Below are positions 12,084 to 23,856 of a stretch of 64,000 bases of DNA, one piece after another. The position numbers and the translations under genes are program-made. The stretch's first letter is position 1, and each line of letters opens with the position of its first letter. The DNA is from Uranotaenia lowii (taxonomy: Eukaryota > Arthropoda > Insecta > Diptera > Culicidae): contig NC_073693.1 in assembly GCF_029784155.1 (NCBI RefSeq), forward strand, positions 138,435,988 to 138,499,987, in the 5' to 3' direction. The notes beneath the pieces were generated by a model, which saw only the letters and a list, made by a program, of their open reading frames with translations, was not told the origin of the DNA and searched no databases.

Positions 12084-12950
12084 TTAAAGTGTCGAACGTC
12101 CAAAGCTTCCTAAGTCGGTTATCTTATACATTGCATCGACATGATTGTTCCGGCCGGAATAGAGATGCTGTTCCGCTCCCGAATTAACTGAAACGGTTGA
12201 TTTTGCCTTTACATGGATCATTGGGGCAACATAAAATTCTAAAATAACATAACAAATTTCTTTCAAAACGATATCAATTGCTCGACAAAATACCCAGTAT
12301 TGTTTTAATCAATTTCTGATACATGGTTCCTTTTATTCTACAACTTACCGGTCCATATTTTTCCATCGAGCCGGCTTGCCGTTATTGCCATGGGACCAGA
12401 AGCTTCGGCCAACGAATACAGACGCATCTACTGCTTGGCGAGATCCGTAAATACCTGCCGATTGGTAGGAATATGCTAGCCGCAGCCACCGTTGCTTTGT
12501 TTTCTGCTGAATCCAGGTGGAATATAGTACTAGTGAGACGAAATATGTAAAAATTGTCAATTTAAAAACAATACAAATGTATAATGGAAATTTAGCAAAT
12601 ATAACGAATCGTATGTCCGTTCATATAGTTGATGGTATAACTTACCTGTATTTTTAAGCAAATTATCGAGTATTAAGAAATTTCTTCATTTGCCATTCGT
12701 AGCAAAATATAAAATGAAAAATGAGAACTTACGAATAATCAGCCGGTGATGCCTGATTCCCGCAGTAGTTCTAACTGGCTGATAACGAATTATTTACACC
12801 CGCGCTTCCTGTGGCTTAGTGGCCAAAAACGTACGCGATGCTTTTACACTCGTGTATTTCCGATCGGTCTCCATAGCACTACCACGAAACAAACAGTCGA
12901 TCAGTGGCTAGCAATAATGAATTTTGTTCTTTTGATTGACATCCTATAAT
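12084..12950 (-). pseudogene. Possible degraded multi-exon gene fragment
   Basis: Minus-strand sequence shows three exon-like blocks with good splice consensus. A block ending at 12733 is followed by GTAAGT. A block at about 12548-12352 (peptide KQRWLRLAYSYQSAGIYGSRQ) is followed by GTAAGTTG. A block at about 12258-12084 is preceded by ATTTTAG. The first block has stops in every long frame, and the joins do not give one continuous frame. This may be a decayed transposase gene of the surrounding element or a captured host piece. The family is not recognised and support is weak. Confidence 0.2.
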
Positions 12951-13284
12951 TTCACAGTCCTGCAATATGAAAGCGTCTGTAGATAATGCTCTCACTTGAA
13001 AATAAATGCTTCGATCTGGAAAATTACAGTGCAAGTCCTGCTCCTTTTTGTTACAGGACATTTGCTGTAATATTAAATGATTTTTCATTTGTTTTTCAAC
13101 CAACCCATTAAAAATAACGTGTTATTTAAATTACAGGATGTATTATATTAAAGGTAAACATTTTCAATGACACGTAATAGTCATTATTTTTTTCTGTGTA
13201 CGACTAATATCGTGATTATCGGCTGAAAAACAGAAAAATAAACCTGTGGGATTGGTGTCTGTAAAAGTTGCTGTTGACATTGTG

Positions 13285-13671
13285 TTATACGATTAGATTA
13301 GCACAGACGTTTGAAATCCCATCGGGAGAAACAAAACTGGCTGGCTGCTGACACAGCAATTTGGGGTACCCCCAATTTATTTTTTTCGCTTCCTTTCCTC
13401 GGGTTGAGTCGTCATCCGTTATGACAAGTTCATTAAGTTTCTGTTGCTCCGGAACCACCGGCAAAATCATCCAATGAGACAACAAAGTGTACCCACTTGG
13501 TTGCCGTGGACCAGACCATGGCACGCAGATGTAATTTGCTCTATAATTAGATGAGCTTAATATCTCGGGAGGCAAGGTCCCGGCACTGCTGAAACGGATC
13601 CAGCGGGCTCTGTTTTTTCCCTGAGATGGATTATAGTAGACTTCCAGGCAATGACATTCTAGCGTATGCAT
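13285..13671 (-). CDS. Hypothetical 128-residue open frame
   Basis: An ATG-started minus-strand frame lies just outside the 5.3-kb element in DNA of higher GC than its surroundings. The peptide is mixed and not low-complexity: NYRANYICVPWSGPRQPSGY in the middle, then acidic EQQKLNELVITDDDSTRGKE. It shows no signal peptide, transmembrane segment or motif I know. It could be an exon of a host gene, a remnant of an element or chance. No flanking splice sites were convincing and there is no homologue within the window. Confidence 0.25.
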   Translation of the reverse strand: MHTLECHCLEVYYNPSQGKNRARWIRFSSAGTLPPEILSSSNYRANYICVPWSGPRQPSGYTLLSHWMILPVVPEQQKLNELVITDDDSTRGKEAKKINWGYPKLLCQQPASFVSPDGISNVCANLIV

Positions 13672-14239
13672 AAATGATGATTTGAGGCAATCAAACTTTC
13701 GTTCCGCATCTTAATCACAACAAAAGATTGCCGTTGCTTTGTGGATTATAAAAATATAAATTTTGACAGTGCTTTTTCAGAACAGATTACCAGATGCCAG
13801 AGAGATTTGTTGAATTACAAGACATGCAGTATCTGGTATTGTAGATCAAAAATATTTTTGCATACTGTTAACACAATGAAGTAAGGAATGTATTCAAAAA
13901 AATATAGCACCTTGTTATGTTTTTAACTTTTGAAAGAATGGATGGAAATTGATGAAATTTTTAGTAAAGCCGCCTAGTAATGCAAGGGAACTGCGACGAT
14001 CTGTCAAGTGATTTTTAAGAGTATCGACTTTATTTTTAAACGCAACGCGCGCCATCTGTAATGAAAACTATGAACTACTTAACTCTTTTTCCAAATCAAG
14101 GCTAGTTTTGATTACCTTTTCTCTTTCCTGGAGTTTAACCTAAAAATGACTCAAAATTTTTAATTAGATCGAAACTATGGCAAATTTAGCAAATTGTCCT
14201 CTATCGGTACAAAAATAACATACAGTCGAACTTAGATAC
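13672..14239. other. Unassigned AT-rich DNA
   Basis: No coding frame or repeat recognised. Confidence 0.5.
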
Positions 14240-17117
14240 TGGGTTTCGAAATTTAAATTTACCTAGAAATAATAACAATACCAAAAATACATAAAAAAGG
14301 AAATTTATTTCTTAAACGATTTTCTTACTCATGACCATCACACAAACTCGAAAAAATAGTAAACTCTACTTATACGATTCAAAATAAATCAGATTCAGAG
14401 TTTCAAATTAATGCAATTTCCGAAAAGTTATCAACAAATAATGATTCTTATTCTGAACTCAATGTTTTAAGTCAATATTTTCGAAATACAGAAAACGAAT
14501 GCGAATTGAAATTTCGAACCAGCTTTGAGCATACGAATCTGTGCAATAGAATACAAAAAATAACACCAGATTTAAAAAGAAACTAAATATAATAATAATA
14601 AAAATAAAAATAATTGTAAATTACTAACCAAATTGATTAACATTTCTTTTCTTCATTTTCAATTAAAGGTTTAATGAAAAATTCCTCTGTTTCATCGTTA
14701 ATTTGAAATAATATTTCAATCTCTATTTAAATGTGTTTTTTCGATAAGGAAAAACATATCCATTTTGAACTGTAAGAAATTCTTTTAAGAGAATTTTTTA
14801 AATACACGTAGACAACGAAAATTTTTAATTTTATTTCAAGAGTTCCAGAGATTAAAGTCAGAGATAAAATTATTTATTATATTCAAATTCTTCAAGTTAT
14901 CAGAATGCAAGGCTACAAAAGTTTGATTTTTTTTTCATAACGTCATAATCGATTCCAAAAAGTGAGTTCGAGCCCACGAGCACAGTTTTACAATTATACT
15001 TTAAAATTTCAAGCTCTGAATATTTTGTCACCGTCAATTTCGATATTGGGTCCCGGAAAAAATAGAAGGTAGAAACTGAATTTTTCGAATGTTTGCAGAA
15101 CACAAAAATTTAGGATTGAAAAACAAAGTAAACTTATTCAAAATATTTCGAAACATTTCATTACTTTGACTATAAAATTCAAAAAATTTGTTTGAAAATA
15201 AAATAAAATGTGAATTCAATTTATTGATTTTACCGGTAAAAGTTATGTTGTTTGAGTAAGAACATTTCCAGATTATGAAAATGAAAATTCGTTTTCTGAC
15301 TTTACTGAAGGAAGTTTGAAAAAAAAATATTCATATAAAACCGGGAAATTTTTTGATTATTTTTTCTGTTAAGGGAATGTGGCATGTTTCATATTTTTAA
15401 AATCAGTACTGGACTCCTATGAACGTTAAACATGGTTGCAGAAATTTATTAGACAACTTTAAATTAAATTTGCTTTGGGGTAACACTGATCAGTCTCTAT
15501 TTTGACGGTTTTAACGAGTTTTCTTGATCATAAAGGATACAAAACACTTTCATAATATAATATAATATTTGTAAATAATTTACAAATGCTAGTTTATCAA
15601 TTGCTGCTAAAGCAGTTCGTAACAAGCTCAAATGATATAAAATTACACATGAAACTCTACAAAATTGAACACAACACTTTCGGTGGCTCAAAGGTACTAA
15701 ATTAGTAACTTTCGGTCCAGTGAATTCTGGAATATAGAATGCTGAACTTCGGAGTTTCTTGGTTTAGATTTCTTCGTGGTCCGAAAAAAAACAACAAGGC
15801 GGTCCTTAATGTGTTGGCCGAACAACAACAAAAAATCGAAAGATGGACAATAATGCTAGATTAAATTAAGGGGCTAGATTTGATAGGTTTTCTAGCTTTT
15901 TGTCCTAGACAGGCTTACTCTTGGAAAATGTCCTTATTTTTTAAATATCAAAAAGTTACCTCAAACTACACTAAAACTATACATTTACAAAGGAAAATAG
16001 TTGATCTCTCACATAAATCAACCTGCTGCTTCTAAACGCTTTGATTTTATCAGCAAAGGTGTTTGTTTGCGAGCCATCGAAAAAATAGATATTTCAAGAT
16101 TTTGAAATTACATTTTTACTTACATTTGAAATTTTCAAAATCAAACCAAGTTTTTCCCAATTGGAAACTCAACTTTTAGGTTTTTATTTATGAATATGTG
16201 GACAAATTTCATGTTAATCAAAGTTTTCCCAGTGATCAAGGTTACCCCGGTTTACTGTAATAAATTTATTGAAGTCTGCAACACGATTGGATTCTAAATT
16301 CAATTAAGTTAATACTTCTTTAAAAATTCACAATTTCACAGAATTGTGAAAAGTAAACAAATAGAAAACTTTTTTCGCAGATGTCGAAATTTCTTGGTGT
16401 CTTGGAGAAAGTTGCTAAAAACCTTTATTTTTAATTTTTTTGTGATGTTTTGAAGTTTTGTCAGAAAAATGCAAAAAATTTGTTTCATACCTTCAAAATT
16501 TTCAAGGCACCAAAAGCTCTTTAATTCTTTGCATGAAAAATGTGAATTTTGTGGCCTTGAATAATTTATTAAAACCGTTTAAAATGTGGAATTGTAGAAC
16601 AAAATACACAAAATAAAATTGATGCTGATATGGGTTTCTTGAAAAACATTCCGTTAGTACATAAAATTTGTAATAATATAAACCAGAGATAAACAATGCA
16701 CGGCCCTCGGAAAACTTATGTGCGACCCGCGAAGCTTTTTTTGAAATTGAATTCAATTCCTCGACTTTTTCCTACGGTAAATAATTTATTATCATAAAAT
16801 ACAAGTCCATACGAATATGAATTAAAAGGGATATGACGCAGACTTCTTCAAACATGCACTTGTTGATTGTATTTGAATTTGAATAAACTGGACAATCTGA
16901 AATGCCTAAAATTACAGATGAGCACGGGCATCTGTAAATCCTGTGACAAAGTGATAATTTTTTAGCTTCAAGAAAAAAAATGTCGTATAGTAAATATGAT
17001 CTGAATATAAGTTATTTTGAAGATTTATTTATTTGAGAAAATTTGGCAAAAACTTGCTTGTTTAGTTAGCACTGAAATATTGACAAAACTGAAATTTGCT
17101 TTAGAAAACCTACTCCA

Positions 17118-18285
17118 GCAGCCGAATTCCGGTACTTGAAGAAAATCACCAAAAATCTCTTCTAGAAAAGAAATTCTAAAATTGTCGTTCTCTTCATAAA
17201 AATGTCTTTTCTTCTTGGCTGATTCCGAAAAAGTAAAGAGAAAGAAAAAAAAAACAAATGTATGAGAAGAAAAAAGTATAGTTCACCTATTCACCGCTAG
17301 ACGTCTTTGGCGTTTTTTGTCGGTGAGGCTTTTCGAAACGACTTAGTGTTGGCACCGTCTTTCTCCCATGTTAGTTTGTTTCCCGATATTGAGCATGGTA
17401 ATTAGATTAAAATTATATTTGAAATACTGAAAACTATTTATAACAGCAATGTTCAATAATGCTAGATAAAATACTTCAAATCTTGCTCACAACCATGCAT
17501 GCAACTAAATATGAAAAAAAAAACATATCGTTGAGTGTTGAAGGCATAATTGGACATTTTGAAAAACGAAGCTAGAAAGTTACGTGTTTCGGATCGGATG
17601 TGTAGAACGGCGACGATGTTAATAATTTTACCACAGAATTTTACGAAGTACAATTAATTAGGTTTAATCGATTACCTGAGCCAAGATATCGCAATGTTGT
17701 TAGAACTTGTAAATGTACCGGAGTTATTGTTGTTCTTTGATCCTTCAATGGGATAGCGTTCAATGGTTGATCCAATAAGTTAATAAACTTTTCAGCCAAA
17801 CATTTTGGCATTCGAAAGAGTTTTTCGAAATTTCCATCCGAAATATCAAAAGATTAGATAACGACGATGCCGAAGTAGTTCGACTTTTTCTTGGCGTTTA
17901 TACCATTTTTTTTTTCATTGTAATATGATACAATCATTTGCTCCATTTTTTTTTTTCAAGTTTAAATAGGTATTAACGTTTAATTTAACAAAAATCCTCA
18001 CTGAAAAGAAATGTCTTTTTAAATTTCCGAAGCAAAAATGCCGAAGAAATTAAAAATTTCGTTTTCTATTTCAAATGTCAAAAAAATGTCTTCTTTGAAT
18101 TGACCGGAATGTCAATCTAAGAAAATTTCACAACGAAAAAAATCCGAAGAGATTGAAAATCATTTTTTTTAAACGTCAAAAAATGTCTTCTTTAAATTCA
18201 CCGGAGTTCCCAGATAAGAAAATTTTAAAAATGTCTTCAATAATTTCTTTTCTTTCACGACATTTTTTGCCCGGAATTCGGCTGC
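17118..18285. mobile_element. Element with GCAGCCGAATTCCGG inverted ends
   Basis: Perfect 15-base inverted termini (17118-17132 and 18271-18285) bound 1.17 kb without a coding frame. Toward its right side a diverged repeat with the core AAAATGTCTTCTTTAAATT occurs three to four times (about 18010-18240), the last copies next to the terminus. Confidence 0.72.
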
Positions 18286-18834
18286 AGCAGTAGTGTTTTA
18301 AATGAATTATGAAAACCTTAGAAACATTAAAAAATTTCAAGAATTAAGAATCAAAATTGAAATTAAGATTCTTCGGATATTTTCTAAACAATCCTTAAAA
18401 CGAGGGAAATTTCATGTTTTGCTAAACATCCCAATAAAATGATATTAAACGGATTTAAAAAAAATCAAAACACTTTATGTACCTTTTGTAGGTAACAACC
18501 AGAGCTTCGAGGACAAATTTAAATTTTTGAAAGCTTCTGAAAATATGCACAGAAAAGAGCAATTTAAGTCAATAGTTTTCGATAACGATTTAGCGTCAAA
18601 TGCTGAGAAGATGACGATTTAAAAAAAAAAAAACAATTTTCTAACAATTGGTTTCACTAGAGACTTTCAAATAATGCAAGTACCTAGTCATTTGGGAGTC
18701 TTGAAAGGCCTTCATAAATTTGCACTTTTCATGAAAAAAAAGCAAATGATGCCTCTTTTAGAAGAACAAGTGATTGTAAAGGAGTAAAAATCAATCGAAG
18801 AAATTATTGATGGTTAAATTAAATATCTCTATTG

Positions 18835-19655
18835 GATTGTATCCTCTTTTGCCCAGAATGAATTTTCCCCAGAATGACAAATATCCGAAACCCCAGAATG
18901 AACCATTGCCCAGGAAAAAAAATCCCCAGAATGCACCATTTACCAGATTTTTTTTTATCAGAATGAACCATTTTCCAGAATTTTTTTCCTCAGAATGGAA
19001 CATTTCCCAGAATGGCACAAAGCCTAGATTTCTTCCTCTAGTATTTTTTGTAATTTTTCTAATGAATTCTTGTAAATCTTATACGATTCGACTTAATTTT
19101 TCAACATGATTTCATAAATGAAACAACAGATTTGAGAGTTTCCAACTAAATTTATTCTAGAACCGTTATTATGCTTTGTTTAAGTTTTGGGTACTTTAAT
19201 TGATTTAATCCTAACCATGGACCTTCAAAAACCGGCGGGCGGGTTGGCGGCCACCTCGGATTTGAGAGCATCGGCGGCTTCGTGCCGCCTCGATCCCTTC
19301 ATCCTCGTTGGTTTGCCGCAAAAGTTTAGTATTATGTAAAGCCAATTTCCGTGGAAAAACTTTTTTTTTTTAATTCCAGTTTGGATTATTAAGTTAAATT
19401 TTCTGGGAAATGGCTATTCTGACAAAAAAAATTCAGAGAAATGGTCCATCCTGATGATTTTTTTTTCTGGGAAATGTTCCATTCTGGTAAAAAAAAAAAT
19501 CCGGGAAATGGTTCATTCTGAGGAAAAAATTTCTGGTAAATGGTGCCTCCCGGGAAAAAAAATTCTGGGAAATTGGATTTCTGGTGATTCAAATTCTGGT
19601 GTTTTTTCATTCTGGGCAATGGTTTTCGGGGAAATGGAGTACAACCTCTCTATTA
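18835..19655. repeat. Inverted pair of CCAGAATG arrays
   Basis: At 18835-19015 a short motif of the type CCCAGAATGAACCATTT repeats about eight times with variable A/T spacers. At 19395-19655 the complement (TTCTGGGAAATGGTTCATTC) repeats about nine times. Outer edges GGATTGTATCCTC and GGAGTACAACCTC are also inverted, so the whole is probably one foldback element. The spacer contains a short GC-rich block (19230-19320). Open frames here (18807-19109 plus, 19389-19619 minus) are products of the repeat, not genes. Confidence 0.75.
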
Positions 19656-20049
19656 TAATGATAATTATCCGTAAACTTCTACAAGTTATGTATCAATGAC
19701 CCACTTGGCAGAGAAAATGTTAACAGCGATGAGCCAGCATTGGGAAATAGAGTTTAAAAAAATGAATTTTGAGTGCGGCCCACCAAAAAAAATTGAAATT
19801 TAAATTGGATCGTTGGTTCAAAAGGTTGCTCACCCCTGATATAAATGATTTTTTATTATAAAAGTGGTTAGTAATAAAGTGATGCATGAACTTGTTTAGA
19901 TACAATTCTTAATTAAAACCAATTTTAAAGACGCAAAGTTGCAAACAAAGTGATACTTTATTCACAGAAAGAACAACCTAAAAACACTATTAAAAGCTAA
20001 TCGTATGCGTACCATTAACAGAAACAGTTCTTAAAAAAATGGTTGAAAC

Positions 20050-22480
20050 TGTCAAAATTGATCGATAACAAATCTTACTGAATATTTTAATTTCATTGAA
20101 AAAATCCATCAGGTTACTGCAATGTCTTGCTCGACGATTACTCAATATTGTTCAAAGGGCTATGGAAGATAATTACTTTAACAATGGCTAAGTGGAAGAT
20201 TAAATACTACAACTGCTCCATGCTTTGTTCCTTGAAGTTGTCATAAATTATTTTACTTAGTTCCTTTCTTTCTTTCCGCGGACAATTTGTTCCGCGGAAA
20301 TATTGCTCACAAGTGCAGCTCGGTGTGTCTGTAAATCAATTTGAGCCTCGCAAGTGTCAAAAACAGCTTGCCCGCTAAGTAGCATCCACATTCAAGATAG
20401 TCCACATAGAGAAAGATAACAGGTATTTTGATAAGGAGTGCTTGAGTTAACAAGAGGCTTGTATTTTTTCGAGCTATCTTGGCTTGGCAAACGTAAGAAT
20501 CATCACCCGCCCGCCGTACTCAACCTACTAAATGATTTATACCAAAGTCATTAGCACTCATCTCAAGTGTCAAGTAATTGCAGCACCATTGTGTTTGAAA
20601 TTTCACTATGAAGCACACAGGTCTAAGCAAATTCTGAGTATCTCATCATGAAATTTTAATTTTTATTAATTTCAATTGACGAAATGCGGTAAATTTCATA
20701 TTAAATTGAGTGGAGGTGTAACAGAGTGTTGATTGAATACGTTTTAATATACCTGCACGGGACAAAAATAAAATAAATCCAGAAAATAAAAATTATAGCT
20801 TATTTGTTCATTAACCTTGTTAAAAATAATCTATATTTAGTAAAACTGTATCTTTTGATTGCTTCATCACATTTGAACGAAAAAAGGTGATACTGCGAGA
20901 TTATAGAATTTCCACTATAACTTTGTTAGAAGTGAAAAAATTTTATCCTTCGGTGGTATCGGGGCTAGCTTGTGGTTGATTTTCCATACCTCGAAGAGGA
21001 ACAGTGCTGAAAGTTGAAAGTTCGCTGGTAAATTTTTAATTTACACGCTCAGCCTGACGGTATCGGTCAACTCTCCGGTGGGTTCATTTTTAATTTGGCG
21101 CCTCTGAAACAGGAACTGGCAAGGCTTCATGCATTCTGACTGTTGAAGCAGAGTCAAAATGCGAGCAGTTATTTTCACATCGGCACATTGTTTGCCCTAT
21201 GAAAGACTTAAGATTGAGACAGGATGAAAATTCCTTACATCATTTTGTGCTATCAGGGTTAGGTATATTATTTGAATATTTCATTATATAATCAATGATA
21301 AATGCAAGCACGATTCGAAACTATAAAAAAAATTGTTGAAACTTCTAAGGATATTTTAATGGTTATTATTGAAAGTCTTGCTTAAAGCTTTAAACTTGGA
21401 TAAAAACATAATATTACTGGTTGTCATTTGATGAGTTCGTTAAAATTCAGCGTTTCAGAGTTCAGAGTGTTAATTTTCATCAATTTTTCTGATTCACACC
21501 AAAACCCTCTCAATGCGGATGGAACATGTTCAAATCAGCAAAGTTTTTCAATTTTGAAGTGTCATATTTCATGCGTCCAAACGAGCTTCCGCTTCCAGGA
21601 GCGTAGCTCTGGGAACACTCGTAAGCACTTTTTTGTTGCCTAATGTATCACTTCATAACTTCACATTACATCAGAATGCCCCGCCATCATTCATCCCACA
21701 TTCACACATTTATTATGCATTTCCAATTGGATTACATAAGTAACGCATGCTTCTAAAAAGCCTAAGAAGTTCAATATTAGCATAAGAACACACGCATTTG
21801 CTGTAAGCAGCAGCAGAAGCAGCCTTTGCAGGGAGTTTGAACTGATTGAACGAAGAAATGCCACTCTTCTCCGCGTGTTGCAGGAAATTACTCCGGCCCA
21901 GCTGTAAAAAACAACAACAGATAACAAACTTCAACTTCGTTGATTCGAGCTGTGTCTTTCTCTTTCTTCGGAATGTACTCTCTAGGGCCGGAAAGTATTT
22001 CCCTGATATCGAATCGACCGAGATGCGGAAGGTGACGAAATGGGGAGGGATGAGAGGGAATTTTTACTTGCAACACTTTCACGGGACGCATATTTCGAGA
22101 CCCCGTATGCTCTCGGTTGATGATAATGATGATGACGAGAAATCGAGAAACCTCGAAAGACAAACATACCCAAAAAAGGCCTTGTTGATTAAAGTCGATA
22201 ACGAAAATCTTGGATAGAATGTTGATACCTATTTTTGTTTGGTTTGAAAGTCTTCTGGCAGATAAGCTGCATTATCTGAGAAACTCTATTCCAAGTAATA
22301 ATTTTTATGACTATGGAGAAGGTATAAGGGAGTTTATATAGGTAATTATTAGCGCAAAAAGAGTCTAAAAGGCCTGCACTCGAAAAAAGATAAATTGTGC
22401 CATCAGATGTGCCGAATTTAAAAATCAACTATTTGATCATTTTGCATGTGGTAAAATCATTATTGTTGGTCCATATACAT
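20050..22480. other. Unassigned DNA with a moderately GC-rich part
   Basis: A short hairpin CCGCGGACAATTTGTTCCGCGG lies at about 20276-20297. Base composition is more mixed at 20945-21200 and 21590-22170, with overlapping open frames on both strands at 21846-22217, none with a recognisable domain. This could be ancestral, non-transposon DNA of the locus. Confidence 0.4.
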
Positions 22481-23297
22481 TAGGGTGTCCCAAAATTCCA
22501 TAACTTCTGGGAATCTGAGGGCTCACCCTTCAGGGGGGTGGGGGAGGGTAGATTAGGATGTTCAGAACAAACTTTTGTATGGGGCCGACTAAAAAAAATC
22601 ATGTTTAGAAGTTCCGCAAGCGCGACCTTTGAAAAAAGTCTACTTTCAAAAGATTTGATTTTAAATAAATTCTGGATCCAAAAATTTTCATAAAATTTAT
22701 ATATTTTATATTTTTTAAATTTTGTTTGAGTTAAATACTATACGTAAAAATGAAAAATGAACCAAATTTGTATCAAAATGCTATTTCCAAGCTATTTGCA
22801 AGCTATTTCCAAGAAAAAAAAATTTTTGGTCCAAAAATTTTGTATTCAACTGACCAAAATGAGTACCAAGCTTAAAATATTTTTGATACCAATGCCACCA
22901 AAAGATGCGGATTTTTGTGCACTTAAACTATGCTGAACAAAACATGTTGTTTGTATCATCGTGTGAAGAGCTATTCACGGTTCAATCCTTAATAAAAATC
23001 ACAATGTAGGTATTTTTATTTAATTTATCAAATTTGTCTTAATAAATACCTTCTTAAAAATCAAAATACTTGCAAAAAAAGACTTTGATGGTTTAACGGA
23101 ATCATCAGAAGGCCATATGCCAAATTTGAGCGGAATCGGACAACAGGAAGGGGTTGTATTGAATCTCAAGTGTGAAAGGGATTCTGAGACATAGTGTTCT
23201 AAAGAAGCATAAGAAACTGGTTTTTCATCATACATTTTTTTCTTTACCGATCGATTGCTTGATTATGTAGATTTTATTAAAATTTAAATTAAGACTA

Positions 23298-23476
23298 CCA
23301 TTTCACCTGAAGACTACAACTCAATTGGACTTAAAACAAATAAGTCCTGTAAAACGCAATGAGTAAAATGTACTCATTGTGTGTTAAACGACAATTTGCC
23401 ACAAAAATACAATCTTTGAACAGCCATAACTTTTTTGTTTTAAGTCCAATCGAGTTGTAGTCTTCAGGTGAAATGT
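23298..23476. mobile_element. 179-bp MITE inside the left arm, TA target duplication
   Basis: Arms of about 43 bases (CATTTCACCTGAAGACTACA and its complement) bound a small palindromic centre. TA lies on both sides. The opposite arm of the composite reads straight through (GACTAAAGGCCCCC at about 27826-27834, read on the minus strand), which is the empty site. Confidence 0.85.
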
Positions 23477-23856
23477 TAAGGCGCCCGCACAATAGCCCGT
23501 CGGACGTCGCGTCGCGTCAGCGTCACTTTGACATTTCATTTTGGGGATACCATTTTCAGTTTGAGCCACCACAATGGTGCGTCGCGTCAGTGACAGCTTT
23601 GTACTAAAACGCAAAACTTGTTCTAAACAGCAGCGTTCTCCAGCGTCGACGTTTTTGTTTTGAAAAAATTCAAAATTCTAGCACGTCAGTAGTGTCCTTA
23701 ACATTCCGTTTAAATGTTTCATGTTAAAGTTTGATCTAAAACCATAAAAATCGTCCCTTTTCATCCATTATCGGATACTGCCATTAATCAAAATGATTTG
23801 GATTTATAACTCATATTTATCATTTCTCGAAAAATAAAATAAATCTTTATTTATTT

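Larger units (their letters stand above)
7887..13199. mobile_element. 5.3-kb DNA element with ACACAG termini
   Basis: The left end (ACACAGCAAAAATTATTTTC) and right end (complement of ACACAGAAAAAAATAATG) are inverted and flanked by T...A. An inner inverted block, CCTGTAACAAAAAGGAGCAGGAC, is found at about 7929-7951 and as its complement at about 13036-13058. This subterminal match supports a single element rather than chance pairing. The interior holds a tandem repeat, a smaller inverted-repeat element (9855-10920), a hairpin near 11.05 kb and degraded exon-like pieces on the minus strand. No intact transposase is visible. The stretches 8176-9854 and 10921-12080 otherwise show nothing I recognise. 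Confidence 0.55.
16684..19838. mobile_element. hAT-type element with 8-bp TSD
   Basis: The left end CAGAGATAAACAATGCACGG and the right end TTGCTCACCCCTG both fit the hAT terminal pattern (YARNG). They are flanked by ATATAAAC (16676-16683) and ATATAAAT (19839-19846), an 8-base target duplication with one mismatch. No transposase frame is seen, so it is non-autonomous. It carries an inner element (17118-18285) and the CCAGAATG arrays (18835-19655). Confidence 0.7.
14240..20050 (+). mobile_element. Old paralogue of the 55.6-63.1 kb hAT element, split by a later insertion
   Basis: Sequence from about 14245 aligns by eye with 55812 onward (TTCGAAATTTAAATTTA then AATAATAACAATACC). From about 14390 it aligns with 61045 onward, and at 16530-16680 with 62510-62640 (TGAATTTTGTGGCCTTG). 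The match resumes at 19847 after the younger insertion (AAAACCAATTTTAAAGACG against AAAACCCATTCTAAAGACG). The paralogue lacks both the LINE and the TTA-flanked MITE, so it displays their empty sites. Its terminal repeats were not identified. The open frames within it are AT-rich noise. Confidence 0.6.

Noticed and set aside
18807..19109. Plus-strand 100-residue Pro/Asn-rich frame
   Set aside because: The peptide periodicity simply follows the CCAGAATG repeat array; the minus-strand frame 19389-19619 has the same cause.
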